64,000 nt of DNA, from assembly GCF_019710745.1 (NCBI RefSeq), contig NZ_JAHKJW010000010.1:1-64000 (forward strand). The letters run 5' to 3'. This stretch comes from Streptomyces beigongshangae. GTDB taxonomy: Bacteria > Actinomycetota > Actinomycetes > Streptomycetales > Streptomycetaceae. The translations under genes were made by a program, and so were the position numbers. The notes below the pieces were generated by a model. That model saw only the letters and a list, made by a program, of their open reading frames with translations, was not told the DNA's origin and made no database searches. This document shows positions 37,042 to 46,023 of this stretch, piece after piece; positions within the stretch are counted from its first letter, which is position 1, and each line of letters starts with the position of its first letter.

Positions 37042-37776
37042 TCAGCAGTCGTCCTTGTGAAGCGCGTCGGTCGAGACCTCAGCTGGAGTGCTGATCAGAT
37101 GCTGGAGGTGGCAAATGAAGTCCGGATCGTCGAGACGGGAGTCGGTGACACGGTCGCGCACATCGGTGAGGAGCCATTCCACCAGCTCCGCAGTGGCGTG
37201 GTACTCGCCGTAGAACCCAAAGCTCAGGTCGGTGATCTGCCACTCGAACAGCACGTCGGCCATCAGATCCGCCAAGTGCGCGTCGGCGGCCGGGGTCCGG
37301 GTGGCGGTCCATACGTCCAGCCAGGGGCGCAGGCTGTCGGTGACGACGGTGATGAGGCCGAGGGTGTCCCTGATGGACACCGGCCTGGGGTGGGTGTGCA
37401 AGGTGGCCTGCCACCATGCGGTCCAGACGTTGTGAAGAGCGTCGGCCAGGGGCGCGTCCCAGGTGCTCCAGCCCGCTTCGACCAGGCGGGTGGCGATCAG
37501 CTCCTCGGAGACGTAGGGCTGACTGGTGACAAGGGGGCGGATGATGCGCGGGACGAGACGGCGGTAGAGACGCGGGAAGTCGTCCCAGTGGCTGGGCACC
37601 TCTCCGGCGGCCGCGACCACTGTGTCGTCGGGTATGAGGTGCAGCGGTTCGGAGAGTTCGGCGAGTCCCTCCTCGCCGTAGCAGTACGTGCAGCCACCGA
37701 TGGGGAACGGCTCTTCAGAGGCGAAGGCGCGGTCCAGCGCGTCGAGGGCTGTCATGAGCTGCTGATGGTGTGACAT
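37042..37776 (-). CDS. Conserved hypothetical protein with CxxC motif
   Basis: This 244-residue protein starts at ATG 37776 (MSHHQQLMTALDALDRAFAS). A CTYC motif (Cys29, Cys32) may bind metal. The rest is helical, with many Trp/Leu residues (WSTWDAPLADALHNVWTAWW, VLFEWQITDLSFGFYGEYHA) and no signal peptide or membrane helix. The composition is typical for the host. I do not recognise the family. It is convergent with the IS3 remnant and points away from the large toxin gene at 38418, so it is not an obvious partner of that gene. Confidence 0.7.
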   Translation of the reverse strand: MSHHQQLMTALDALDRAFASEEPFPIGGCTYCYGEEGLAELSEPLHLIPDDTVVAAAGEVPSHWDDFPRLYRRLVPRIIRPLVTSQPYVSEELIATRLVEAGWSTWDAPLADALHNVWTAWWQATLHTHPRPVSIRDTLGLITVVTDSLRPWLDVWTATRTPAADAHLADLMADVLFEWQITDLSFGFYGEYHATAELVEWLLTDVRDRVTDSRLDDPDFICHLQHLISTPAEVSTDALHKDDC

Positions 37777-38417
37777 GGCGACCCACCGAGGGACTCCGTC
37801 CGGGTGACCGGCGAAGATTGCAGGCTATCAAGCTGGGCCGGAGTCGACGCTGCGGACCGAACCCTCACCACCCGACTGCAACTCGGAATTCCCAGTAGAC
37901 GAATGCACGCCCATGGCCAACCTCGGAGCGAGGCAGTTGGAGTCCGGTCGCGGTCCCGTCCGTCGGTGGCCGGTGACGCCGCCCGCCCCGTCCTGCCTTG
38001 CCTTGCCTTATGTTGGCGGGACCTGGACCTGTCGCCTGACAGCGTCCGTACCCCACCCCCTCGGCGGCAGGTCGACGAGGCGCTCGCCGCAGCCTTCGGC
38101 CCCACGCCCCAGGCTGCCGCGCCCGACACGGAGGCTCGGCCCGGGGTGTCCGGTGTGGACAGCATCGAGGGCCCCGTCGCCCGGTTCACCTCGGAGGGAA
38201 CGTACGGCGTGACCGGAAGGCGAGGCCGGCAGCGGGTATCCCAGATTCTACCCTGGGCGTACCGTCTGACCTGGCGAATAGGGGAGAACTAGTCATTCCG
38301 TGCGTCCTGTTGCCCTCGGGTGTGCCCGTGTGACCCTTTTGGCGCCGCAATTCGGGCGGTTAGAACGGCGGGCACGGCCGTGTACGCCGCGGTCGGTCGG
38401 ACCGAGAGGAAACCGCC
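37777..38417. other. Long intergenic region before toxin gene
   Basis: These 641 bases contain only frames that look like shadows. A GAGAGGAAA ribosome-binding site precedes ATG 38418. I see no strong palindrome. The promoter of the large toxin gene should be here, but no clear hexamers were found. Confidence 0.35.
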
Positions 38418-41411
38418 ATGCGCGCGCACGACGAGCAGTCCGAGGACAAGACCGGGAACCGGGTGCCGGGGGCCCGCCGCAGACCGTCCTTACCCGGGGC
38501 CCGCCGCACCCCGCCCTTGACCGGCGGCCCGGGCGGCGGGCCGATGAACCCGGCGAAACTTGCCGCCCTCCAGGGCCTGGTGGGCAACCGGGTGGTCGCG
38601 CGACTGGTCGAGGAGGCCCGGCACGTCCACGGTGCCGACTGCGGCCACCCGAACGCAAATGCGGGCGCAGACATCAGCGCGAACACCGACAGGGGCGGGG
38701 ACGGTGAACCCGTTGTTCAGCGCGCGCTCCTTGACGCCGCCATGGCCTCTCCGAGTCGTCCACTACCCGATGATCTTCGCAAAGAGGCAGAATCGTTTTA
38801 CCAGAATGATCTGTCCTCCACCCGCATCCACGACAACGACGTGGCTCAACGGGCCACCGCGGCGCTGGGCGCCCGGGCGATGACAGTCGGCTCCCACATC
38901 TTTCTTCCGCCGAGCGTCGCGGGCGACAAGTCGGTGGTCGGGCACGAGCTGAGCCACGTCAGCAGCAACCTCGCCGGGGTACGGGAAACGGGTACCACCA
39001 GCGATGCCGGAGTCACGGTCACCGATCCGCGGCAGGACTCCGAGCAGCGGGCGGAGACGGACGGCACGGCGTTCGCCGCGGGCGCGGGCCGAGCGCCGTC
39101 GGCCGGGCGGCGGACATCCCGGACCGGTGGCGGTGGCGGTGGAGGCGGTGACGCAGGCCGCGGGCCGGTCGTGGCCCGGATGGAAAAAGGCACGCCGAGC
39201 GTCAGGGGGAAGGGTGCGGCGGGTGGGCAGTTCCCCGGCCGTGAGGAGATCATCGCCGAGGTGGACAAACTCGCCAAGGCATGCACCTGCAAGCAGAACA
39301 AGAAGCAGTGGGGCCGGATCACCAAGGAGGTGGTGATCCGTTACGCCCGTGACTACAAGAACGACCGGGAAGGGCAGAGTCTCCGGCACCTCACGCGCCA
39401 GATGCTCACCGCCATAGCCGACGAGGAGCGGAGGGCGCGGGACGGCGGGACGGCGCCGACGGCCGGAGCGGGGAAGGCCGAGGCGGAGAAGACCGGGAAG
39501 AAGAAGGCGGCCGAACCGGTCAAGGAGCAGGAGATCCAGGCGATGCTGGTCAACGGCCACCTGGTCTTCGCCAGCAACTACAACCAGTCCATGCACCGAC
39601 TCTTCCGTCTGCTCAAGGAGTTCGGCGGGGGACTGGACGAGGACGACGATCTGGGGGGCACCGACACGCTCCAGAAGCTGATGGGGACGGACTTCGGCAG
39701 CGTCCGGGACGAGGCGGAGAGCGGCGGGAGCGACACCGAGTCGGAGTCCGAGGCCGAGGCCGAAGCCGAGGCCCCGGCTTCCGTGAAGAGCAGGGGCAAA
39801 AGACCGGCGGGTGCCCAGCAGACCGACAGGACCAAAGGCGGAAAACGGCGCAGAACCGAACCGGAGGAGGAGACCGGTGCGGCGGCACCGGGGGCCAGGG
39901 CCCAAAAGGGCCAGGAGCGCAAGCGACGCGACCACCAGGCCCTGCTGAAGATCAGAGAGGGCCTCACCCCGCAGACCCAGCGGCTGGAGCCGCTGGGCAC
40001 GGACGCGATGGACCTGGACGAGCCGGAGAGCGGCACCGGTGGATTCAAGCGGGACAACGCCACCCTGAAGGCGCTGCGGGAAGCTTCGCGTATCCGTCTG
40101 GTCGATGTGTCCAACGAGGCGTCCCAGGAGCCCGGGCACCGCCGGCACCTGGCCGCGCTGCTGGCCAAGGACGGGGAGTACTCGGGCTACGCCTATCTGG
40201 TGCACAACGGGGTCGGGGCGGGGAAGATGCACGCCGAGCAGAAGTTGCTCCAGCTGCTGCAGAACGCGGAGTTCACCGGGGCGACCGCGCACGACCCCAT
40301 CCACATCCGCGGCCCGAAGCGGCCGTGCGACGCGTGTCTCGCGATGTTGCGCTACTTCCGGGAGAAGCTCGAACTGAACCTGGTGTACAACCCGAGGGGG
40401 AACCATTACTTCCGGGAGTCGGTCGAAAGCGGTTTCAAGAACCTCACCGGCCACGACGCCGCCCGATCCGAGGAGTTCGCGGACCACATGCGCGAAAGCA
40501 TGGGGGACGATCAGCGCGTCATGTACGAGTCGACCGCCAGGCACGTGGTTCCCGCCCCCGCCGGGGACGGTCTCAGTGAGGCCGTGGTGGGGGCGCAGGG
40601 AGGGCTGGAGCAGCGGTACACGGTACCGGTGAAGGGGACGGACAAGAGCGGCGAGACCGTACGGGAACTGCCGCCCGGTGGCGACATCCAGGGCGTGGTG
40701 GACACCCCGTCCAACAGCGAGGCCGAGGACGAGGGCGAGGCGATGTCGACGCTGGTCTCCCACACCAGCCATCTGCGTCTCGGCACCAGAGCGGGCGCTC
40801 AGGCGCCGGGCACCCGGGAGCTGAAGGCGGACCGGCTGGCACGGGAGCGGGCGGAGTTCGCGGCCGAGGTGGAACCGAAGCTGATCGCCGCCGCGGGCCC
40901 GGCCTTCTGGGCCGAGGTCGACGCCCGTACGGACGAGGGCGGCAAGTTCACCCTGGCGTGGCCCGACGCGTTGCGCCGCCAGATCAAGGACCTGTCCGAC
41001 GGCAACGCCCCGCTGCGGATCCAGATCGCGAAGCGTCTCAAGATGTCCACGGTCTCACTGGACAAGCAGTTGGCACAGCTCACCGGCCCCTCGCGCAAGC
41101 TGCGTCTTCGCCTGGCCCAGGTCGAGGGCGCGACCGAACGGCTGGAGGCGGCCATGCCCGCCGACATGCGACGCCGGTGGGAGGCCCAGAAGGCGGAGAA
41201 CGCGCGGACCGGGACGGAGACGAAACTCAGCGCCAAGGACATGGTGTTCACCCCGCAGTTCGAGGCCGTGCTGTACGAACTGATCCACACGCAGCAGCAG
41301 AGGGTCTCCGCCAACTCCATAGCGGAACATCTGCTCATGCCGCTCAACACGTTCAGGAGCCGGGCCGAGAACATCGAGAAGAAGTACGCCGCCCAGGGCG
41401 CGAGCCAGTAG
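38418..41411 (+). CDS. DUF4157-containing deaminase-like toxin, candidate contractile-injection effector
   Basis: This 997-residue protein starts at ATG 38418. Residues 43-66 (MNPAKLAALQGLVGNRVVAR) resemble the short motif that precedes many eCIS cargo proteins. Residues 114-186 are a DUF4157 (eCIS core) domain: PLPDDLRKEAESF, ALGARAMTVGSHIFLPP and GHELSHV with an HExxH motif at His176-His180. A basic, acidic and Gly-rich linker follows, with clusters K457-R462 and K473-R479. Residues about 560-690 match a cytidine-deaminase-like toxin fold: HAE at 605-607 and PCDAC at 636-640. The C-terminal 200 residues are helical and unassigned. No signal peptide is present. No immunity gene, and no sheath, tube or baseplate genes, are in the window. 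Deamination of nucleic acid or nucleotides is inferred from motifs only. Confidence 0.8.
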   Translation: MRAHDEQSEDKTGNRVPGARRRPSLPGARRTPPLTGGPGGGPMNPAKLAALQGLVGNRVVARLVEEARHVHGADCGHPNANAGADISANTDRGGDGEPVVQRALLDAAMASPSRPLPDDLRKEAESFYQNDLSSTRIHDNDVAQRATAALGARAMTVGSHIFLPPSVAGDKSVVGHELSHVSSNLAGVRETGTTSDAGVTVTDPRQDSEQRAETDGTAFAAGAGRAPSAGRRTSRTGGGGGGGGDAGRGPVVARMEKGTPSVRGKGAAGGQFPGREEIIAEVDKLAKACTCKQNKKQWGRITKEVVIRYARDYKNDREGQSLRHLTRQMLTAIADEERRARDGGTAPTAGAGKAEAEKTGKKKAAEPVKEQEIQAMLVNGHLVFASNYNQSMHRLFRLLKEFGGGLDEDDDLGGTDTLQKLMGTDFGSVRDEAESGGSDTESESEAEAEAEAPASVKSRGKRPAGAQQTDRTKGGKRRRTEPEEETGAAAPGARAQKGQERKRRDHQALLKIREGLTPQTQRLEPLGTDAMDLDEPESGTGGFKRDNATLKALREASRIRLVDVSNEASQEPGHRRHLAALLAKDGEYSGYAYLVHNGVGAGKMHAEQKLLQLLQNAEFTGATAHDPIHIRGPKRPCDACLAMLRYFREKLELNLVYNPRGNHYFRESVESGFKNLTGHDAARSEEFADHMRESMGDDQRVMYESTARHVVPAPAGDGLSEAVVGAQGGLEQRYTVPVKGTDKSGETVRELPPGGDIQGVVDTPSNSEAEDEGEAMSTLVSHTSHLRLGTRAGAQAPGTRELKADRLARERAEFAAEVEPKLIAAAGPAFWAEVDARTDEGGKFTLAWPDALRRQIKDLSDGNAPLRIQIAKRLKMSTVSLDKQLAQLTGPSRKLRLRLAQVEGATERLEAAMPADMRRRWEAQKAENARTGTETKLSAKDMVFTPQFEAVLYELIHTQQQRVSANSIAEHLLMPLNTFRSRAENIEKKYAAQGASQ

Positions 41412-41800
41412 GACTGTGAAGCTTCCCCTTGATCGTGGACCCTGGAGACTGGGACCTTGAGGTTCCAGAGGAAGTAGTACCAGGTGGGAAGCAAGTATAC
41501 GAAGCGGTATACCGAGGAGTTCAAGCGGGACGCGATCGCACTCGTCGGCTCCTCGGGCAAGACGGTCACAGCCACGTCCAGCTCAGCGAAGGCACCGGCG
41601 CCGTGGCCGGCATTCCCGGCACCGCCTTCGCCGGCCTTCCGCGCGAGCGCCGCGCCCAGCTGCTCACCGACCGCGCCGTCAGCTCCTTCCACGCGGTGAT
41701 CACCGACTCGATCAACGAACACTGCTCGTCCGACAAGTCGTCCGACAAGTCACTCGGATACGGCTTGCGTTCACTCGCCCGGTCACATCACCAGATCGAC
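41412..41800 (+). mobile_element. IS3-family orfA fragment joined to unidentified coding fragment
   Basis: At 41484 MGSKYTKRYTEEFKRDAIAL, then VGSSGKTVT, is the N-terminus of an IS3-type OrfA, preceded by a typical element left-end leader. After about 30 codons it switches to an unrelated reading (LSEGTGAVAGIPGTAFAGLP, LLTDRAVSSFHAVITDSINE) that looks like genuine coding sequence of unknown family. Both parts are incomplete. Confidence 0.5.
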
Positions 41801-41940
41801 AACCGCGGACCGGCAGATTCCGCCCCGCCGCCACACCTCAGGCGACAGCAGATCCACTCGAAGAACCACGAACCACCCACTTGCGGGCACGGAGGTGTCC
41901 GCCGGGGAGGACCACGGTGGTGGGCGACGCTCCGTCACGG

Positions 41941-42165
41941 CTACGCCGCCTCCTGGTCCTCGCCGTCCTCACGATCGAGGGCGTGCTTGAGTTGGGAGCG
42001 GGCATCGAGCCGTTCAGGCCCGGCGACATCGTTCCAGAAGGCGTGCGTGAGGATCGCAGAGGTGAGGCCGCGCTCCCGCTCGCGCAGCGCGGCGACTTCG
42101 CTTTGTTCCTGCTCCGCTTTGTTCCTGCTCCGAATTCGTACTTGAGCGCTGCCTGTGATCGCCTG
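41941..42165 (-). pseudogene. C-terminal coding remnant next to AraC gene
   Basis: The minus strand ends RNKAEQEQSEVAALRERERG, ILTHAFWNDVAGPERLDARS, then QLKHALDREDGEDQEAA. It is Glu/Arg-rich and probably coiled coil, with no start in a sensible place. Its upstream part runs into the AraC gene's 3' end. It is an unidentified gene stump. Confidence 0.3.
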
Positions 42166-42172
42166 CCTGCGA

Positions 42173-43090
42173 TCACGTGCGATGTCGTGAACGGTACGTG
42201 CCCGGGGACGTGCCTCGGGCACGTCGGAAGGCACGGCTGAAAGCCTGCGGCGAGCTGTATCCGACCGTACCGGATATCGACTCGACCGGTTCGTCGGTGT
42301 CGCGGAGCCGTACTGACGCCAGGTCCAGGCGCCACTGCTCCACGTAGGCGCCCGGCGTCTGTCCGAGGGCAGAGCGGAAGTGCCTGGACAGCGTCGCCCG
42401 GGAGACGCTCGTCGCGGCGGCCAGGGTCTCCGTGGTCCAGGGGTGTTCCGGTCGGGCGTGGATACGGGCAAGGGCGTCGCGCACGACCGGATCACGCATC
42501 GCGCCCAGCCAGGAGCCGGACTGCTCCTCCGGGTGACGGGCCAGCCAGGCACGTACGAACTGGACGAGCAGGAGGTCGACGATGCTGTTGACGGCGGCGG
42601 TGGTGCCGATCTGCGGCTGTGCGAGCTCCGCGGTGAGCAGTTCGACGGTCCTTCCGAGCTGCGCGTTCTGGCGTGCTGTGACGTGCATGGGCCGGGCGAG
42701 GGAGGTGAGCACCGGTGTGCTCACCTCCGGGTCCTGCTCATAGTGCAGGACAATCACTTCTGTCTGCACCGGTGCCGAGCCCAGCCGCAGGGCCCGGCCA
42801 TCGCCGAGAGCCCGGGCCGCCGCCTCACGGTCGCAGGAACCCATCGTCACGCTGGCGCCGCCGGCTATTCCGTGTGCGGTGCCCGGTGACACCAGGACGG
42901 CGTCCCCGGCCTGCACCCGAAGAGCTTTCTCGCCTGTGACGTGGAGCCACATGGTGCCGCGGGACACCACGTGCAGAGCCGCTCCCGGATAGGAATCCAT
43001 CCACAGGCCCCAGGTTCCTCCCGCCTTCAGCATGACCCCGAGTGCCCCACGCGCACCCGAGGCGCGCAAGACCTCCGCCAGCACATCCAT
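42173..43090 (-). CDS. AraC-family regulator with cupin sensor domain
   Basis: The start is chosen at ATG 43090 (MDVLAEVLRASGARGALGVM); the longer reading to 43456 is antisense of the neighbouring gene. The 305-residue protein has an N-terminal cupin (AGDAVLVSPGTAHGIAGG) and a C-terminal double helix-turn-helix (TTETLAAATSVSRATLSRHF and SISGTVGYSSPQAFSRAFRR). It lies 74 bases downstream of the zinc-type oxidoreductase on the same strand and probably regulates it. This AraC/MDR-reductase pairing recurs in actinobacteria. Confidence 0.87.
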   Translation of the reverse strand: MDVLAEVLRASGARGALGVMLKAGGTWGLWMDSYPGAALHVVSRGTMWLHVTGEKALRVQAGDAVLVSPGTAHGIAGGASVTMGSCDREAAARALGDGRALRLGSAPVQTEVIVLHYEQDPEVSTPVLTSLARPMHVTARQNAQLGRTVELLTAELAQPQIGTTAAVNSIVDLLLVQFVRAWLARHPEEQSGSWLGAMRDPVVRDALARIHARPEHPWTTETLAAATSVSRATLSRHFRSALGQTPGAYVEQWRLDLASVRLRDTDEPVESISGTVGYSSPQAFSRAFRRARGTSPGTYRSRHRT

Positions 43091-43164
43091 GGGTCCATTC
43101 TCGTCCACCGCCGCGAACCGCCCGCCAGCGGGCGGCGGCGGTGCATGTGTCCTCGTCCGGAGTC

Positions 43165-44073
43165 TCAGGTCACGTCGAGAACGACCTTTCCGTGCACCTT
43201 CCGCGCGAACAGCGCCCGGACGGCGTCGTCCACGTCCTTCCAATTGCCTCGCAGCCCGACCGGTGCCGAGAGCCTCCCGGCGGCCATGAGGCCCAGCAGG
43301 TCCGTCAGTTCTCCGCTGGTCGGTGTCATGTCGCCGTAGGTGGCGATGCCGCGGGGTTCGCCGAAGCCGAACAAGGCCCCTGCCGGAAACGTGGTTTCCT
43401 GCCCGGAGGAGTGACCGACCAGGTGGATGGTGCCGCCTTCGGCGAGGGAACGCCACGCCTGGGCAACCAGCGGCCCGCCGACCGTGTCCAGGACGAGGTC
43501 GAACCGGTCCTTGTTGTCGGCCAGGTCGGTCAGGACCTCGCCGGCGCCGAGTTCGCGGAGTCCGGCGGCCCGGTCCGGCGAACCGACGAGTGCCGTCACC
43601 CGGGCGCCCGCCAGTGCCGCCAGCTGGACGGCGAAGTGCCCCACGCCTCCGCTGGCGCCGGTGACCAGGACGTTGCGCGCCAGCAGGGAACGCTTGCGCA
43701 GCACCCGCAGTGCGGTGACTCCGGCGATCCCCAGCGCGGCACCGTCGGCCAGGTCCACGCCCTCAGGGACGGTGCCCAGCGAGGCGGGACTGACCGCCAC
43801 CCGTTCCGCCCACGCATGGGGAGCCATTCCCACTGCGACGCGCGTACCTTCGGGCGGCCCCGACCCGTCGGAAGCGGCGCGCACCACGACGCCGGCCGCG
43901 TCGTGACCGTGCACAGCACCGGCCGGCCATTGGTGCACATAATTGAGTTCTCCGAAATTGAGACCGATGTGCCGTATCTCCACCAACGCCTCACCGGCGG
44001 ACGGCACGGGCTCATCCACATCGGCGAACCGGATGGGTCCGGCCTCGCCGTGAGCGACCACAAGGGCGCGCAT
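43165..44073 (-). CDS. MDR-superfamily quinone oxidoreductase-like dehydrogenase
   Basis: The start is chosen at ATG 44073 (MRALVVAHGEAGPIRFADVD) after AAGGAAG. The 302-residue protein has the GroES-like N-terminal domain (GLNFGELNYVHQWPAGAVHG) and the Rossmann motif VLVTGASGGVGHFAVQLAAL. It lacks the structural zinc Cys cluster, pointing to the zinc-independent NADPH:quinone/enone reductase branch. It probably reduces quinones or enones. An AraC regulator follows on the same strand. Confidence 0.88.
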   Translation of the reverse strand: MRALVVAHGEAGPIRFADVDEPVPSAGEALVEIRHIGLNFGELNYVHQWPAGAVHGHDAAGVVVRAASDGSGPPEGTRVAVGMAPHAWAERVAVSPASLGTVPEGVDLADGAALGIAGVTALRVLRKRSLLARNVLVTGASGGVGHFAVQLAALAGARVTALVGSPDRAAGLRELGAGEVLTDLADNKDRFDLVLDTVGGPLVAQAWRSLAEGGTIHLVGHSSGQETTFPAGALFGFGEPRGIATYGDMTPTSGELTDLLGLMAAGRLSAPVGLRGNWKDVDDAVRALFARKVHGKVVLDVT

Positions 44074-44229
44074 GAGGTGTACTTCCTTTTCTCGTCGATG
44101 CGCCGGAACACTCGGCGCGGCAGCGGATCGAGTGCGCGAATGCCGCACAGCCGCCTTCTTGAAACCCTGACGCAGGACCGGGGCAGCGACCAGGCCCGCG
44201 AGAATCAATCACTTGACGATCTGTGTCAC

Positions 44230-44540
44230 TGCGACTCACGGCCCGTCGAGCCCTGCACCCAGTCGATTGAGCCGGGGAAGGCCGGGGCGTTGGCGCGGGC
44301 GAAGCGCAGCGTGACCAGGGTGATGCCGGGGAGCGCGCGTACAGGTGGGCGCAGCCGAAGGCCAGGTGCGGCCCGCGCGCCAGGTCACGCAGCAGGGTCG
44401 CCGGATCGAAGCCGGTGAGGTCGCCTTCCAGCGGCCCTCGGACCCAGATCCCGAACGCGACCTGTCTCGTTGGCGTCGGGGAACCGGAACCCGCGGACAG
44501 AGCCCGCGTGCGGAGGCCGTACACGGAGGTGGTGGGCAGA
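44230..44540 (-). pseudogene. Possible cytochrome P450 C-terminal remnant
   Basis: The minus strand carries GDLTGFDPATLLRDLARGPH, then LAFGCAHLYA, which loosely recalls the P450 haem loop (HLAFGxGxHxCxG) with residues missing. Coding character then changes frame (LVTLRFARANAPAFPGSIDW, VQGSTGRES). The key Cys context is broken and no start exists. The family call is weak; a decayed gene is more certain than its identity. Confidence 0.3.
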
Positions 44541-44555
44541 GCCCGCAGACAGGGA

Positions 44556-44588
44556 AGCGCTCGGCCGGGAAGTCCGGCCGAGCGCTTG
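44556..44588. terminator. Hairpin terminator
   Basis: A perfect 14-base-pair stem (arm AAGCGCTCGGCCGG, 44556-44569) with loop GAAGT is followed by TGTTCG on the plus strand. It lies 155 bases beyond the stop of the glycine-rich gene at 44744 (minus strand) and probably ends that transcript. Confidence 0.8.
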
Positions 44589-44743
44589 TTCGCCTGTGCT
44601 CACCACCTGTCGGTGAGCGGTGAGCGGTGATCGTCTGGCGTCACGTCCCGTTCGGACGTGTCTCTGGGAGGACTGGTGGCCCTGCGTCCTTCGACTCGTG
44701 AGAGGGCCGGGGCGCAGGCATGGGTCCTCGCGCTGTACCGCGC

Positions 44744-45370
44744 TCAGCAGGGGAGCGTGGTGTTCCCGGCGGCGCCGGTGGCCCCGGCGGTGCCGTTCGC
44801 GGTGGTCGTGGCCGCGGTGCCGTCGCCGCCGGGCTTGCCCGGGCACACCGAACTGGCTGCCCCGCCGGCTCCGCCGGCCCCACCGGCGAAGCCGCCGCCG
44901 ACTGTGGAGGCGCCGCCCTTGCCGCCCTTGCCGCCGAGGATGCCGGTACCGGCGTTGCCGGCACCGCCGACGCCGCCCTTGCCGCCCTTGCCGCCGAGGG
45001 CAGCGGCGCCTCCGGCACCCCCGCTTCCGCCGTTGCCGTTCGCCCCGCCGGCGCCCCCCGCGCCACCGGCGCCACCGACGCTCGCGCTGCCGTTGCCGTT
45101 GCCTCCGGCGCCTCCCGTACCGCCGTTGCCGTTGGCGCCGGCGGCACCGCCGACGCCGCCGAGGCCACCGGTGCCGCCATTGGTTCCGACGCCGTTGGCA
45201 CCGTTGGCACCGGGCAGGCCGAGGATGCTGAGACTGATCTGGGTTCGGGCGCCGCCCGCTTCGGTCGGGGTGGGCGCGGAAGCGAGAGCGGGGGTCGCGG
45301 CGAGGCTGAGAGCGGCGACCGCGGAGATCAGGAGGGTCCGGGGGATGAACGTGTTGCGCGTGACGCGCAT
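44744..45370 (-). CDS. Secreted glycine-rich PGRS-like repeat protein
   Basis: The start is chosen at ATG 45370 (MRVTRNTFIPRTLLISAVAA) with signal peptide ending near TPALASA; the upstream 27-codon extension lies in the AT-rich promoter. The 208-residue protein is mostly GGxGGx triplets (GGTGGLGGVGGAAG, LGGKGGKGGVGGAG, GGFAGGAGGAGG) and resembles mycobacterial PE_PGRS repeat domains without a PE domain. It ends with Cys (NTTLPC) and has one other Cys (SVCPG). A surface or matrix protein is plausible. A second such protein lies at 46870. Confidence 0.82.
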   Translation of the reverse strand: MRVTRNTFIPRTLLISAVAALSLAATPALASAPTPTEAGGARTQISLSILGLPGANGANGVGTNGGTGGLGGVGGAAGANGNGGTGGAGGNGNGSASVGGAGGAGGAGGANGNGGSGGAGGAAALGGKGGKGGVGGAGNAGTGILGGKGGKGGASTVGGGFAGGAGGAGGAASSVCPGKPGGDGTAATTTANGTAGATGAAGNTTLPC

Positions 45371-46023
45371 GATGTACGCCTTTCGGTGTGCGCAGTCGAG
45401 GATGTTCCTTAACTGGCGCTTCATCAATATACGTCCAAAAAAATACTTCACATTTAAAAATGTGATCCAATGTCTTAAAGTATACGCATTGAAGGAATTT
45501 TGGCTTAAAAGTCGCTATTTTCTGGAGTTGTTGGGGCTTCTGGAGGTAACTTGTCATTCTGGTGACGGGCCGCAAGGTCCTGGTTGTCAGGCGGACATCG
45601 CTCCAGCCCGGAACGACACTTGCATGCGACTGTCGATGTGACGTGAAGAAAAACTCCAATACCCGCCCTGCCCCGGCCGGCGGCACATGGTGTGACGGCC
45701 GCCGACACTCGTCGGCGCGGTAGGGGCGACACGTTCCTGTGTGCTGCAGTTGCTGCCCGGCAGGGAGAGGGTGCACCTGGTCGGGGAGACCCTGCGCCGT
45801 TCAGGCCCTTGCCGTGGAGCCGGGGTCGGGCACCTCTGGTCCCATTGCGAGTCCTTCCAGCCGCTCCGCTCCCGCGCCCCCGGGCGCCCCTTCCGCCGGG
45901 GAACTCTCTGGAGCGACGAAGCGTCCGGAATCCGATACACCGGATGTCCCCGGCAGAAGAATCATGGGCAGGCCGTGCGCCATGCGCGGGGCACTGGCGG
46001 GCAGTGAGCAGCGAGGAGTTGCC
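45371..46023. promoter_or_regulatory. AT-rich promoter region between divergent glycine-rich and GAF genes
   Basis: Bases about 45410-45560 are strongly AT-rich for this genome (runs such as CCAAAAAAATAC and TTTAAAAATG) directly upstream of the secreted glycine-rich gene. The remainder to 46023 is ordinary G+C-rich sequence without a supportable gene. Islands like this often attract silencers such as Lsr2 (inference). Confidence 0.5.

Noticed and set aside
37804..38292. 162-residue plus-strand frame upstream of the toxin
   Set aside because: It has no ribosome-binding site, no family resemblance and unnatural composition. I treat it as non-coding.
38763..40772. A 669-residue minus-strand frame inside the toxin gene
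   Set aside because: It is Leu/Arg/Val-rich antisense without domains or a ribosome-binding site, whereas the plus strand carries DUF4157 and deaminase motifs.
44385..45776. Arg-rich minus-strand frame over the first glycine-rich gene
   Set aside because: It is a frame shadow of the GGxGGx coding repeats; the shifted frame turns Gly/Ala codons into Arg-rich runs.
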